Below are positions 7,558-15,903 of a DNA stretch of 34,113 nt, in pieces (position 1 is the stretch's first letter; each line of letters opens with the position of its first letter). Source of the stretch: CAZPXF01 sp964590945 (GTDB taxonomy: Bacteria > Bacillota > Clostridia > Lachnospirales > Lachnospiraceae); contig CAZPXF010000011.1 in assembly GCA_964590945.1 (NCBI GenBank), positions 1 to 34,113 of the forward strand, read 5' to 3'. The notes beneath the pieces were generated by a model, which had not been told where the DNA came from, did no database searches, and worked only from the letters and a program-made list of their open reading frames with translations. Position numbers and translations under genes: made by a program.

Positions 7558-8040
7558 TTACGCCTCCCCTTCATTCAGGAATGCAATCAAGCCTCCTGCA
7601 TTTAAAATTGTCTGCATATATTCCGGCAGCTTTGTGCAGGAATAATCTTTTCCATTTGCGGAAATGCTTCCTTTGATAAGATCGAGCTCCACTTTGGCGC
7701 CTTCCTCGATCTCGTCGTAGAGATCTTTACAGACGATAACCGGAAGTCCGATATTAATAGAGTTGCGGAAAAAGATTCTTGCAAATGATTTCGCTACAAC
7801 GGCCTTGATACCAAGAGCCTTCAAAACGCCCGGCGCCTGCTCGCGGCTGGAACCGCAGCCGAAATTCTCGCCGGCAACGATCACGTCGCCCGGCTGTACT
7901 TTTTTTGGAAAATCCGGATCAAGGGATTCGAATGTATAGCCTTTCATCTCATCGATGTCAGGCAGGAGCAGATACTGGGACGCAATGATCTGGTCAGTAT
8001 CTACGTCGTTATGAAATTTCCATACACGGCTTGTACTCAT
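7558..8040 (-). CDS. Aconitase-superfamily hydro-lyase small subunit, first copy
   Basis: A 160-residue LeuD-like swivel subunit starting MSTSRVWKFHNDVDTDQI, with GCGSSREQAPG and AKSFARIFFRNSINIGLPVIV. The loop tied to substrate choice reads SQYLLLPD, different from YLALPT in the other copy, which suggests that the two isomerases act on different substrates. ATG 8040 follows GGAGGT and is preferred over the 23-residue longer frame, which would overlap the end of the SDR gene. It is the second gene of the operon, 40 nt after the SDR stop. Confidence 0.87.
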   Translation of the reverse strand: MSTSRVWKFHNDVDTDQIIASQYLLLPDIDEMKGYTFESLDPDFPKKVQPGDVIVAGENFGCGSSREQAPGVLKALGIKAVVAKSFARIFFRNSINIGLPVIVCKDLYDEIEEGAKVELDLIKGSISANGKDYSCTKLPEYMQTILNAGGLIAFLNEGEA

Positions 8041-8080
8041 GTTTTTACCTCCAATTTTTATGCGTATATCAATTATTTTA

Positions 8081-8818
8081 CTACAAATGAAAAGCTCCGT
8101 CCATACCAATGATCTGTCCGGTGAGGTAATCGGGAGCCTGTGCGAGCTGAAGGATCAGCTTCGCCACTTCTTCTGCAGCGCCAAATCGTCCGGCCGGGAT
8201 ATCTTCAGAGAGGTATTGCTTCGTCTCCTCGTCCAGCATGGAGTTCATTTCCGTATCGATGACTCCGCAGGCGATGGCATTTACCTGAATGTTGGCCGGG
8301 GCAAGCTCTTTGGCGAGAGCTTTTGTAAATCCGTGAAGGCCTGCTTTGGATGCGGAGTATGCAACCTCGCAGGATGCCCCAACGCGTCCCCACATAGATG
8401 AAATCTGAATGATACGTCCGGCTTTTTCATGAACCATATGCGGGATCGCGGCACGGGAACAGTAGAATGCAGAGGACAGATTTGTCTGCAGGATCTGCAT
8501 CCACTCTTCATCGGTCATGTCGGATAGAAGTCCGATATGCGCGATTCCGGCATTGTTTATGAGAATATCGACGCCGCCGCATTCGGACTCGATCCGGGAA
8601 AAAATGGCGCGGACGGCATCCGGGTCTCCGACGTCGCCTGGAACCGTGCGGCAGCTTCCGGGAGAGAGCCTGTCGCAGAGCTCTTTTACATCCTGAAGTG
8701 CATCCAGCGTCTTGCGGCAGTTGATCCAGACGGAGTAGCCGTTCTTTACAAATTCCAGCGCCGCCGCACGGCCGATCCCGCGGGAGGCGCCGGTGATCAG
8801 AACCTGTTGTTTCTTCAT
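8081..8818 (-). CDS. FabG-like short-chain dehydrogenase/reductase
   Basis: A 245-residue classical SDR of the 3-oxoacyl-ACP reductase (FabG) type. The nucleotide motif TGASRGIG is at residues 9-16, NNAG at 88-91, and the catalytic set is N113, S141, Y154 and K158 (YSASK). The Arg after TGAS suggests NADPH preference. FabG itself usually sits in a fatty-acid cluster; here the gene is first in an operon with two aconitase-type isomerases, which suggests reduction or oxidation of a hydroxy/keto acid in the same pathway. An alternative is the YmfI-type reductase that modifies elongation factor P in Firmicutes, which looks very similar at this level. A clear promoter lies upstream; the ribosome site (GAAAGGAAC) is adequate. 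Confidence 0.85.
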   Translation of the reverse strand: MKKQQVLITGASRGIGRAAALEFVKNGYSVWINCRKTLDALQDVKELCDRLSPGSCRTVPGDVGDPDAVRAIFSRIESECGGVDILINNAGIAHIGLLSDMTDEEWMQILQTNLSSAFYCSRAAIPHMVHEKAGRIIQISSMWGRVGASCEVAYSASKAGLHGFTKALAKELAPANIQVNAIACGVIDTEMNSMLDEETKQYLSEDIPAGRFGAAEEVAKLILQLAQAPDYLTGQIIGMDGAFHL

Positions 8819-8871
8819 ATTATATAGTTCCTTTCATAAAGTGCATCAACGCTTTGCAATATTAATTTGAT

Positions 8872-8900
8872 ATTATACCGGCTTGAGAAGCGGAAGACAA
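8872..8900 (-). promoter_or_regulatory. Sigma-A promoter of the SDR-isomerase operon
   Basis: On the minus strand TTGTCT (complement of 8895-8900), 17-nt spacer, and TATAAT (complement of 8872-8877), about 55 nt upstream of the SDR start. It is interleaved with the divergent promoter of yitT. Confidence 0.7.
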
Positions 8901-8911
8901 GATGTTATAGT
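8883..8911 (+). promoter_or_regulatory. Sigma-A promoter of the YitT-family gene
   Basis: TTGAGA (8883-8888), 17-nt spacer, TATAGT (8906-8911). Its -35 box lies in the spacer of the opposite promoter, and the opposite -35 lies in its own spacer. Confidence 0.65.
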
Positions 8912-8939
8912 TGAAAAAATCATATAAAAAGGGAAGGTA

Positions 8940-9800
8940 ATGAAAGTGAAAAAATTTTTATCAGACTATTTACTTGTAACTCTGGCAACAGGACTGATCG
9001 CTGCGGGGGTCTATTTTTTTATGATCCCAAGTAATCTTGCAGTAGGAAGTATTTCCGGTCTGTCGCTGGTGCTGTCCAATTTTATACCGCTTCGGATATC
9101 TGCAATTACATTTGTTCTGAACGCGATCCTGCTTGTGATCGGATTTATTTTTATCGGCAGAGATTTTGGCGCGAAGACTATTTATTCTACATTTCTGATG
9201 TCCGGATATCTGTACATCTTTGAAGTGTTTTTCCCGATGGACAGGCCTTTTACGGACGATCCTTTTCTGGAACTGGTGTGTTACATTTTGGTGCTGGCTG
9301 TCGGACAGGCGTTTTTGTTCAATAACAACGCTTCGTCGGGAGGATTGGATATCATTGCAAAGATCTTAAATAAGTATCTGCATATGGAGTTGGGGAAAGC
9401 GATGACGGCGGCAGGTATGTGTGCTGCAATTACTTCTGTATTTGTGTATGACGCGAAGAGCGTAATTTTGAGTATTCTTGGAACGTACTTAAGCGGAATG
9501 GTGCTGGATAATTTCATCGCGGGATTCACAATCAAGAAGCGCGTCTGCATTCTGTCCGACAAAAATGAGGAGATCAGGGAATATATTGTTGGAACGCTGC
9601 GGCGCGGCGCGACGATGTATACTGCTGTCGGCGGCTTTCATAATAAGGAACAGACGGAAGTGGTTACAATCCTTACGCGTAATGAGTATATCAGACTGAT
9701 GGATTATATTCATCGGACGGATCCGAGCGCTTTTATGACGGTATCCTCTGTAAATGAAGTAATCGGAGAATGGAATGCAAATAAAAGGAATTTGTTATGA
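8940..9800 (+). CDS. YitT-family membrane protein
   Basis: A 286-residue protein with five to six hydrophobic segments in the first ~200 residues (first one VTLATGLIAAGVYFFMIPSN) and a C-terminal soluble domain of about 80 residues (KKRVCILSDKNEEI ... TILTRNEYIRLMDYIH). This is the YitT layout: a DUF161 membrane part plus a DUF2179 cytoplasmic part. The conserved FNNNASSGGLDI segment near residues 124-137 fits. The transport or signalling role of the family is unsettled. It is transcribed divergently from the SDR-isomerase operon with overlapping promoters and stands alone, since the next gene has its own promoter. Confidence 0.9.
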   Translation: MKVKKFLSDYLLVTLATGLIAAGVYFFMIPSNLAVGSISGLSLVLSNFIPLRISAITFVLNAILLVIGFIFIGRDFGAKTIYSTFLMSGYLYIFEVFFPMDRPFTDDPFLELVCYILVLAVGQAFLFNNNASSGGLDIIAKILNKYLHMELGKAMTAAGMCAAITSVFVYDAKSVILSILGTYLSGMVLDNFIAGFTIKKRVCILSDKNEEIREYIVGTLRRGATMYTAVGGFHNKEQTEVVTILTRNEYIRLMDYIHRTDPSAFMTVSSVNEVIGEWNANKRNLL

Positions 9801-9833
9801 TTTTTTTGTACTTCATAAAATACAATCTGAACA

Positions 9834-9863
9834 GTGACAAAAGGACTTCAGTCGGGTTATAAT
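9834..9863 (+). promoter_or_regulatory. Promoter for the HD hydrolase
   Basis: GTGACA (9834-9839), 18-nt spacer, TATAAT (9858-9863). Transcription should start near 9870, leaving a leader of about 80 nt before ATG 9949. Confidence 0.6.
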
Positions 9864-9948
9864 TGTATTGTAGGATATTGGGGGAGCGCAGGCATTATAT
9901 AGGGGTATGATTCCTGCTCAGGACGGCGATCAGAGAGGATATTCGAGC

Positions 9949-10488
9949 ATGTTGGAGAAAGCCATTGCATTTGCGAAAGAAGCCCATAAGGGGCAGGTGA
10001 GAAAAGGAACTGCGAGACCATTTATTGTGCATCCAATGGAGGTTTTGGATATCCTGAAGACGATGACTGAAGATGAAGAAATCCTGTGTGCGGGCGTACT
10101 TCATGACACGATCGAAGACTGCGCGAACGTCACAAGGGACATGCTGGAGGCGGAATTTGGCGGCCGTGTGGCAAATATGGTGGCAAAAGAGAGCGAAGAT
10201 AAGAGCCGGACATGGATGGAGCGGAAGAGCACGACGATCGAGAAGCTGAAAAGCGCGCCGGAGGAGATCTGTATGATCGCGCTTGCGGACAAGCTGTCGA
10301 ACATCCGCGATATCGCGCGCGATTATCCGGTTGTCGGCGAGAAATTATGGCAGAGATTCCGTATGAAAGATAAGAATATCATCGGCTGGTATTACCGAAG
10401 CGTCCGGGATTCGTTGAAGAGGATGTCCCGCTTTGAGGCGTTTCAGGAGTACAGCGGACATGTGGATGCAATATTTCCGGAAGATTAA
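9949..10488 (+). CDS. HD-domain hydrolase, MESH1/small SpoT-like (ppGpp hydrolase type)
   Basis: A 179-residue stand-alone HD protein. It shows the metal-binding and catalytic residues of the RelA/SpoT hydrolase half: VHPMEV, the LHDTIED box, and ALADKLSNIRDI. No synthetase or TGS/ACT domain is present, so it fits the small alarmone hydrolase (MESH1-like) class, which removes the 3'-diphosphate from (p)ppGpp or acts on related nucleotides. I prefer ATG 9949 (AGAGGA about 9 nt upstream, MLEKAIAFAKEAH a usual family start) over ATG 9907, whose ribosome site is only 2-3 nt away; the longer form would add 14 residues. It is monocistronic, followed by the valS leader. Substrate assignment is by family. 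Confidence 0.82.
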   Translation: MLEKAIAFAKEAHKGQVRKGTARPFIVHPMEVLDILKTMTEDEEILCAGVLHDTIEDCANVTRDMLEAEFGGRVANMVAKESEDKSRTWMERKSTTIEKLKSAPEEICMIALADKLSNIRDIARDYPVVGEKLWQRFRMKDKNIIGWYYRSVRDSLKRMSRFEAFQEYSGHVDAIFPED

Positions 10489-10509
10489 CTTAAGATTTTG
10501 TGAACTTTC

Positions 10510-10538
10510 TTGACAAATCTGAGCTCCGCGGCTAATAT
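10510..10538 (+). promoter_or_regulatory. Promoter of the valS T-box transcript
   Basis: Consensus TTGACA (10510-10515), 17-nt spacer, TAATAT (10533-10538), immediately before the T-box leader. Confidence 0.7.
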
Positions 10539-10544
10539 ATCTAG

Positions 10545-10842
10545 TAGCATTTTGAAAAAGGTGTTGAGAAAGAGGAGTACATATACCCGGCCGTCAGAGA
10601 GAGCTGTCCGCAGGGCTGGAAGGCAGCTTCGGAGAGAGGGATATGGAAGGTAGCTTTTGAACTGGATTCCTGAACAGGAAGTTTTGCCGGTTGGTTGGCA
10701 GAGCGGGCATGAGTAGGGAATCACGATCCGTCCCCGTTACAGGACGCAGGAGATGTATATTTCCGCGGGTGCGGGATGTATGAATAAAGGTGGTACCGCG
10801 AGTATGATCGCCCTTTACGAAGATTCGTAAGGGGCTTTTTTT
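10545..10842 (+). promoter_or_regulatory. T-box riboswitch (tRNA-Val sensing) with terminator
   Basis: A 300-nt leader between promoter and valS. The T-box proper TGGTACCGCG is at 10791-10800, preceded by AATAAAGG. A competing terminator follows: GCCCTTTACGA / TCGTAAGGGGC at 10811-10835, then T7. A stem I region with AGAGAG (10598 onward) and a purine-rich loop holding GTA at 10577-10579, a valine codon and the likely specifier, lies upstream. By the known T-box mechanism, uncharged tRNA-Val pairs with the specifier and the TGGT bulge, stabilising the antiterminator and turning valS on. The exact specifier position is by inspection, not folding. Confidence 0.92.
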
Positions 10843-10904
10843 GCGGAGCGTTTTCCGCAAAGCTGGAGAACTCCGGACCGATGTACAGAATAAAGGAGTA
10901 AAAA

Positions 10905-13550
10905 ATGGGAAAGAATCTTGAAAAAACTTATGATCCGAAGAAAATCGAACCAAAGTTGTATGAGAAATGGTGTAAGAACAAGTATTTCCATGCAGAAGTA
11001 GACCGAAGCAGAAAGCCATTTACGATCGTTATGCCGCCTCCGAACATTACAGGAAAGCTGCATATGGGGCATGCGCTTGATAATACGCTGCAGGATATTC
11101 TGATCCGTTACAAGAGAATGCAGGGTTACAACGCCCTGTGGGTTCCGGGAACAGACCATGCGGCAATCTCAACAGAGGTCAAGGTTACGAATCAGTTAAA
11201 AGAGGAAGGCATCGATAAGAAGGAACTCGGGCGCGAAGGATTTTTAAAGAGAACCTGGGAGTGGAAAGAGGAGTACGGCGGAACGATCACAGAGCAGCTC
11301 CGCAAGCTTGGAACCTCCTGTGACTGGGACAGAGAACGCTTTACAATGGACGAAGGATGTTCCAGAGCCGTTGAGGAAGTATTTATTAAATTATATGAAG
11401 AAGGATATATTTACAGGGGAGCAAGGATCATCAACTGGTGTCCGGTCTGCAAGACTTCGCTTTCCGATGCGGAGGTTGAGCATGAGGAGCAGGCGGGGCA
11501 TTTCTGGCATATCCGGTACCCGATCGTTGGAACGGATGAGTATCTGGAGATCGCTACGACACGTCCGGAGACGATGCTTGGCGATACTGCGATCGCCGTT
11601 CATCCGGACGATGAGAGATATAAGGATATTGTTGGCAAAAACGCTGTTTTGCCGCTTGTAAATAAAGAGATTCCGATCGTGGCAGACTACTATGTAGACA
11701 AGGAATTTGGAACGGGCGCCGTTAAGATCACTCCGGCACATGATCCGAATGACTTTGAGGTTGGATTGAGGCATGACCTTCCGGTTATCAATATTTTGAA
11801 CGACGACGCTACGATCAATGAGGCGGGCGGTAAATATGCAGGAATGGATCGTTATGAGGCGAGAAAGGCGATCGTTGAAGACCTTGAAAAAGAAGGCTAT
11901 CTTGTAAAAGTCGAGCCGCATTCTCATAATGTAGGAACGCATGATCGCTGCCACACGACCGTGGAGCCTATGGTGAAACAGCAGTGGTTCGTCCGGATGG
12001 AGGAGCTTGCAAAGCCCGCGATCGAAGCTTTAAAGAAGGGCGAGCTCCGTTTCGTGCCGGATCGTTTTGATAAGATCTATCTGCACTGGCTTGAGAACAT
12101 CCGCGACTGGTGCGTATCGAGACAGATCTGGTGGGGGCACCGGATCCCGGCTTACTACTGCGATGACTGCGGTGAGTTCGTCGTAGCGAGAAAAGCGCCG
12201 GAGAAATGCCCGCACTGCGGATGTACGCATTTTACACAGGATGAGGACACGCTGGATACATGGTTCAGTTCCGCACTGTGGCCGTTCTCCACACTTGGAT
12301 GGCCGGATCAGACGGAGGATCTGGATTACTTTTATCCGACGGACGTACTTGTAACGGGATACGATATCATTTTCTTCTGGGTAATCCGTATGGTATTTTC
12401 CGGGTACGCCCACACGGGGAAGTCGCCGTTCCACACAGTCCTGATCCATGGACTTGTGCGGGATTCGCTGGGACGCAAGATGAGTAAATCGCTTGGAAAT
12501 GGAATCGATCCTTTGGATGTTGTCGAGAAATACGGTGCGGATGCGCTCCGCCTGACTCTCGTTACAGGAAATGCGCCTGGAAACGACATGCGTTTCTACG
12601 ATGAGAGAGTGGAGGCAAGCCGTAATTTTGCAAATAAAGTTTGGAACGCATCCCGTTTCATCCTGATGAACATGGGAGACAGGGAGATCACGGTTCCGGA
12701 ACAGGCGGATCTGAAATATGCGGATCGCTGGATCATTTCCAGGGTAAATGACCTTGCAAAAGAGATGACAGAGAACATGGACAAATTCGAGCTTGGAATT
12801 GCTGTCCAGAAGGTTTATGACTTTATCTGGGATGAGTTCTGCGACTGGTACATCGAGATGACAAAGACGCGCACGGCGCGCGCCGGGGAAGATCCGGTTT
12901 CTGCAAATGCTGCGCTTTGGACGCTTAAGACTGTTCTTGCACAGGCGCTGAAGATGCTGCATCCGTTCATGCCGTTTGTCACGGAGGAGATCTACAGCGT
13001 GCTTGTTCCGGAGGAGGAATCTTTGATGATCTCCAGATGGCCGGAGTACAGGGACGAGTGGAATTTCGCGGCGGAAGAGGAGTTTATCGAGCAGGTAAAA
13101 CAGGCCGTCCGCGCCGTTCGTAACCTGCGCGCGGAGATGAATGTTCCAAACAACCGCAAGACAAAGGTATATATCGTATCGGAGCAGAAGGAGATCTGTG
13201 AGAAATACAGTCTTGTCCAGAAGAGCTACGCGCCTCTGATGAATGCAAATGAAGTGATCACGCAGGAAACAAAAGATGGTATTTCGGAGGATGCTGTTTC
13301 TGTTGTGATCCCGAATGCGGTCCTTTATATTCCACTTGAGGAGCTTGTGGATAAGGCTGCGGAGCTCGAGAGACTTTTGAAGGAGGAGAAGCGTCTTACG
13401 AAAGAGCTTTCCCGTTCCAGAGGAATGCTGAACAACGAGAAGTTTTTAAGCAAAGCTCCGGAGACTAAGGTCAATGAAGAGAAAGAGAAGCTTGTAAAAT
13501 ATGAGAAAATGATGGCTCAGGTACAGGAGAGACTCGCCCAACTGAAATAG
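10905..13550 (+). CDS. valS: Valyl-tRNA synthetase
   Basis: An 881-residue class I aminoacyl-tRNA synthetase, the normal size for bacterial ValRS. The HIGH box is HMGH at 53-56 within PPPNITGKLHMGH, and the KMSKS box is at 525-529. Between them lies the CP1 editing domain (TTRPETMLGDTA) that hydrolyses mischarged Thr-tRNA. A zinc-ribbon-like segment (YYCDDCGEF...KCPHCGC) precedes WFSSALWPFSTLGWP, a strong ValRS marker. The anticodon-binding helices follow (WDEFCDWYIEM), and the C-terminal ~70 residues form the long coiled coil typical of ValRS. AAAGGAG precedes the ATG. Expression is controlled by the upstream T-box. Confidence 0.98.
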   Translation: MGKNLEKTYDPKKIEPKLYEKWCKNKYFHAEVDRSRKPFTIVMPPPNITGKLHMGHALDNTLQDILIRYKRMQGYNALWVPGTDHAAISTEVKVTNQLKEEGIDKKELGREGFLKRTWEWKEEYGGTITEQLRKLGTSCDWDRERFTMDEGCSRAVEEVFIKLYEEGYIYRGARIINWCPVCKTSLSDAEVEHEEQAGHFWHIRYPIVGTDEYLEIATTRPETMLGDTAIAVHPDDERYKDIVGKNAVLPLVNKEIPIVADYYVDKEFGTGAVKITPAHDPNDFEVGLRHDLPVINILNDDATINEAGGKYAGMDRYEARKAIVEDLEKEGYLVKVEPHSHNVGTHDRCHTTVEPMVKQQWFVRMEELAKPAIEALKKGELRFVPDRFDKIYLHWLENIRDWCVSRQIWWGHRIPAYYCDDCGEFVVARKAPEKCPHCGCTHFTQDEDTLDTWFSSALWPFSTLGWPDQTEDLDYFYPTDVLVTGYDIIFFWVIRMVFSGYAHTGKSPFHTVLIHGLVRDSLGRKMSKSLGNGIDPLDVVEKYGADALRLTLVTGNAPGNDMRFYDERVEASRNFANKVWNASRFILMNMGDREITVPEQADLKYADRWIISRVNDLAKEMTENMDKFELGIAVQKVYDFIWDEFCDWYIEMTKTRTARAGEDPVSANAALWTLKTVLAQALKMLHPFMPFVTEEIYSVLVPEEESLMISRWPEYRDEWNFAAEEEFIEQVKQAVRAVRNLRAEMNVPNNRKTKVYIVSEQKEICEKYSLVQKSYAPLMNANEVITQETKDGISEDAVSVVIPNAVLYIPLEELVDKAAELERLLKEEKRLTKELSRSRGMLNNEKFLSKAPETKVNEEKEKLVKYEKMMAQVQERLAQLK

Positions 13551-13611
13551 CAGTCTGCCGGAAGCAATGCGGACGGCAGAGATCATCAGGGCAGTTCCAG
13601 AGAGGATTATA

Positions 13612-15897
13612 ATGAAGTTCATAAAAAAATTCATTAAAAGGGTTGTGAGAAAACCTGATCTGAGGGGGACAATTACAAAAATCAGACATCTGACATGGGC
13701 GGATGTGAAGGCGCATAATAAAGCGAAAAAGGAGCGCCGCCAAATGATTTTGGAGAAGCGCCGGAACAGCGCTTTCAGCCGGAAGATGGCGCCGGTCTAT
13801 AAATGGATGAACCGGCTGTCGCTTCTTTTGCACGCGTTGCTTGCGTGCGCGGTGAATTTCTTAATTGAAACGGCGTCAAGGCACTCCGTTTCGGAAGCGT
13901 TTTATTATATGACGGGAACGCCGCTTGTGTTCCTCTATAACGCATCTCTGATATTTATATCCTTGATGCTTGTATATTTAACGAAACGAAGAGTATTTAC
14001 CCGTCTGGTCATCAGTGTGATCTGGCTTATGGGAGGCATTGTGAACGGCTATATCCTTGCAAAACGCGTGACGCCGTTTAACATGCAGGATTTGAAAAAT
14101 GTCACGGAGGCGTTTACGATCAAGGGATATTATTCCTCCTTTGAGATCGCCATGATCGTGATCGGCGTCGTCGCGGTTCTGGTGCTTCTTACAGCTATGT
14201 GGAGAAGGGGCGGCCAGTATATGGGGAAGAGACGCCGGATCGTCAATCTTGTTGTGGTCGTTGTGAGCTTTGCCATGATACCGGTTCTCACGAATCTTGC
14301 GATCAACGGGCGCGTGGTATCCAATTATTTTGGAAATATTGCATTTGCCTATGAAGACTATGGTTTCCCGTATTGCTTCTTTACCGGAATATTGAGCGGC
14401 GGTATTTCCGAGCCGAACGGTTATTCTGAGGAGACGATGGCGGAGATCACGGATGACGGAGAGATGACGGAGACGACGAAGGATTCGGAGACGACAGAGG
14501 TTCCGAACATACTTGTTTTCCAGTTGGAGTCATTTTTTGACCCGATGGAGCTTGAGTGGCTTGAGATGTCGGAGGATCCGATCCCGAATTTCCGAAAGAT
14601 CATGAATCATTATTCTTCCGGATATTTTAAGGCTCCGTCGATCGGGGCCGGAACGGCGAATACGGAGTTTGAGGTGCTGACCGGCATGAATCTCAGATAT
14701 TTCGGAACCGGAGAATATCCGTATAAGACGGTTCTGAAAAAGCAGACCTGCGAGAGCGCGGCTACAGCCTTTGCTTCTCTCGGTCTTGGCACCCATGCCC
14801 TCCACAATAACGGTGGTAATTTCTACAGCCGCGCGACGGTTTTTAATAATATCGGCTTTGACTCCTATACAAGTAAGGAGTTTATGAATATCCTGAACTA
14901 TACGGAGAACGAGTCCCATTGGGCGAAGGACGATATTCTTCCGAAATATATCGAGCAGGCGATGGAATCGACGCCGGATCAGAATGATTTTGTATTCACT
15001 GTGACGGTGCAGGGACACGGCTCCTATCCGGAGGAGAAGGTTCTGAATGATCCGAAGATCACAGTCAGCGGAGCAGCCACGGAAGAGGAGAACAACCAGT
15101 GGGAATATTTTGTAAATATGCTCTATGAGACCGATCAGATGATCGGGGAGATTTTGGACTATCTGGAGGAAAATGATGAACCGGCGGTTGTCGTACTGTA
15201 CGGCGACCATCTGCCGACCATGGGCCTGAAAGCTGAGGATCTGAAGAGCAGATATCTGTATAATACAAATTATGTGATCTGGGATAACATCGGACTGGAG
15301 GAGAACGATCAGAATCTTGCAGCATATCAGCTTATGTCAGAGGTGATGAAGCAGATCGGCGTCCATGCCGGAACGGTATTCAATTACCATCAGGAGAGAC
15401 GTAAGACGAAGAACTATCTGCAGGATCTGGAGCTTCTGCAATATGATATTCTGTACGGCAACCAGTATTGCTACAACGGCGAGCCTGTTATCACGGAAGG
15501 ACATATGGAGATGGGACTTGTGGATGTGACTCTGTCGGATATCATATCCAAGTCAGACGGTACGTACATCCTTCTTGGTAATAATCTGACGCAGAACAGC
15601 CGTATCTATGTAAACGGTGAGAAACAAAACTATACGTATTACAGCAATGCACGGATTGATCTGCGTGACTGTGAACTTAAGGATGGAGATATCATCGAGA
15701 TATCGCAGCTGGGTTCCAGCAATACGAAATTCCGGACGTCCCAGCCGTATGAATACTATAAGGGCGAGCTTTGGGATCCGGACGAGGCTGAGAAGGATCG
15801 CGAAGAGGAAGAGAAAAAAGCAGCCGGGGAGGAAGCAAAGTCCGATGACGGCGGGACAGAAGACTCTGCGGCGGAAACGCAGGAAGATCAGGAATAA
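13612..15897 (+). CDS. LTA-synthase-like membrane phosphotransferase with C-terminal extension
   Basis: A 761-residue member of the LtaS/MdoB sulfatase-fold family, which adds glycerol-phosphate or similar groups to envelope polymers outside the membrane. A basic N-terminus (~60 residues) is followed by about five membrane helices between residues ~60 and 250 and a Ser/Thr/Glu-rich linker. The extracellular catalytic domain begins at NILVFQLESFFD. The likely catalytic Thr is T348 in GAGTANTEFEVLTG; metal ligands are expected in NILVFQLE, VQGHGSYP and LYGDHLP. After the catalytic domain there is a ~75-residue beta-rich part (YILLGNNLTQNSRIYVNGE...) and a very acidic tail. ATG 13612 follows AGAGAGG; the 15-residue longer frame lacks such a site. 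It is not a canonical LtaS, so the polymer is open. Confidence 0.85.
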   Translation: MKFIKKFIKRVVRKPDLRGTITKIRHLTWADVKAHNKAKKERRQMILEKRRNSAFSRKMAPVYKWMNRLSLLLHALLACAVNFLIETASRHSVSEAFYYMTGTPLVFLYNASLIFISLMLVYLTKRRVFTRLVISVIWLMGGIVNGYILAKRVTPFNMQDLKNVTEAFTIKGYYSSFEIAMIVIGVVAVLVLLTAMWRRGGQYMGKRRRIVNLVVVVVSFAMIPVLTNLAINGRVVSNYFGNIAFAYEDYGFPYCFFTGILSGGISEPNGYSEETMAEITDDGEMTETTKDSETTEVPNILVFQLESFFDPMELEWLEMSEDPIPNFRKIMNHYSSGYFKAPSIGAGTANTEFEVLTGMNLRYFGTGEYPYKTVLKKQTCESAATAFASLGLGTHALHNNGGNFYSRATVFNNIGFDSYTSKEFMNILNYTENESHWAKDDILPKYIEQAMESTPDQNDFVFTVTVQGHGSYPEEKVLNDPKITVSGAATEEENNQWEYFVNMLYETDQMIGEILDYLEENDEPAVVVLYGDHLPTMGLKAEDLKSRYLYNTNYVIWDNIGLEENDQNLAAYQLMSEVMKQIGVHAGTVFNYHQERRKTKNYLQDLELLQYDILYGNQYCYNGEPVITEGHMEMGLVDVTLSDIISKSDGTYILLGNNLTQNSRIYVNGEKQNYTYYSNARIDLRDCELKDGDIIEISQLGSSNTKFRTSQPYEYYKGELWDPDEAEKDREEEEKKAAGEEAKSDDGGTEDSAAETQEDQE

Positions 15898-15903
15898 AAG
15901 AAT

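Noticed and set aside
12030..12962. 310-aa minus-strand ORF inside valS
   Set aside because: Antisense shadow of valS; valS motifs are intact on the plus strand.
13551..13580. Hairpin TCTGCCG/CGGCAGA after valS as terminator
   Set aside because: There is no T-run, and the next gene starts 32 nt later, so read-through is likely.
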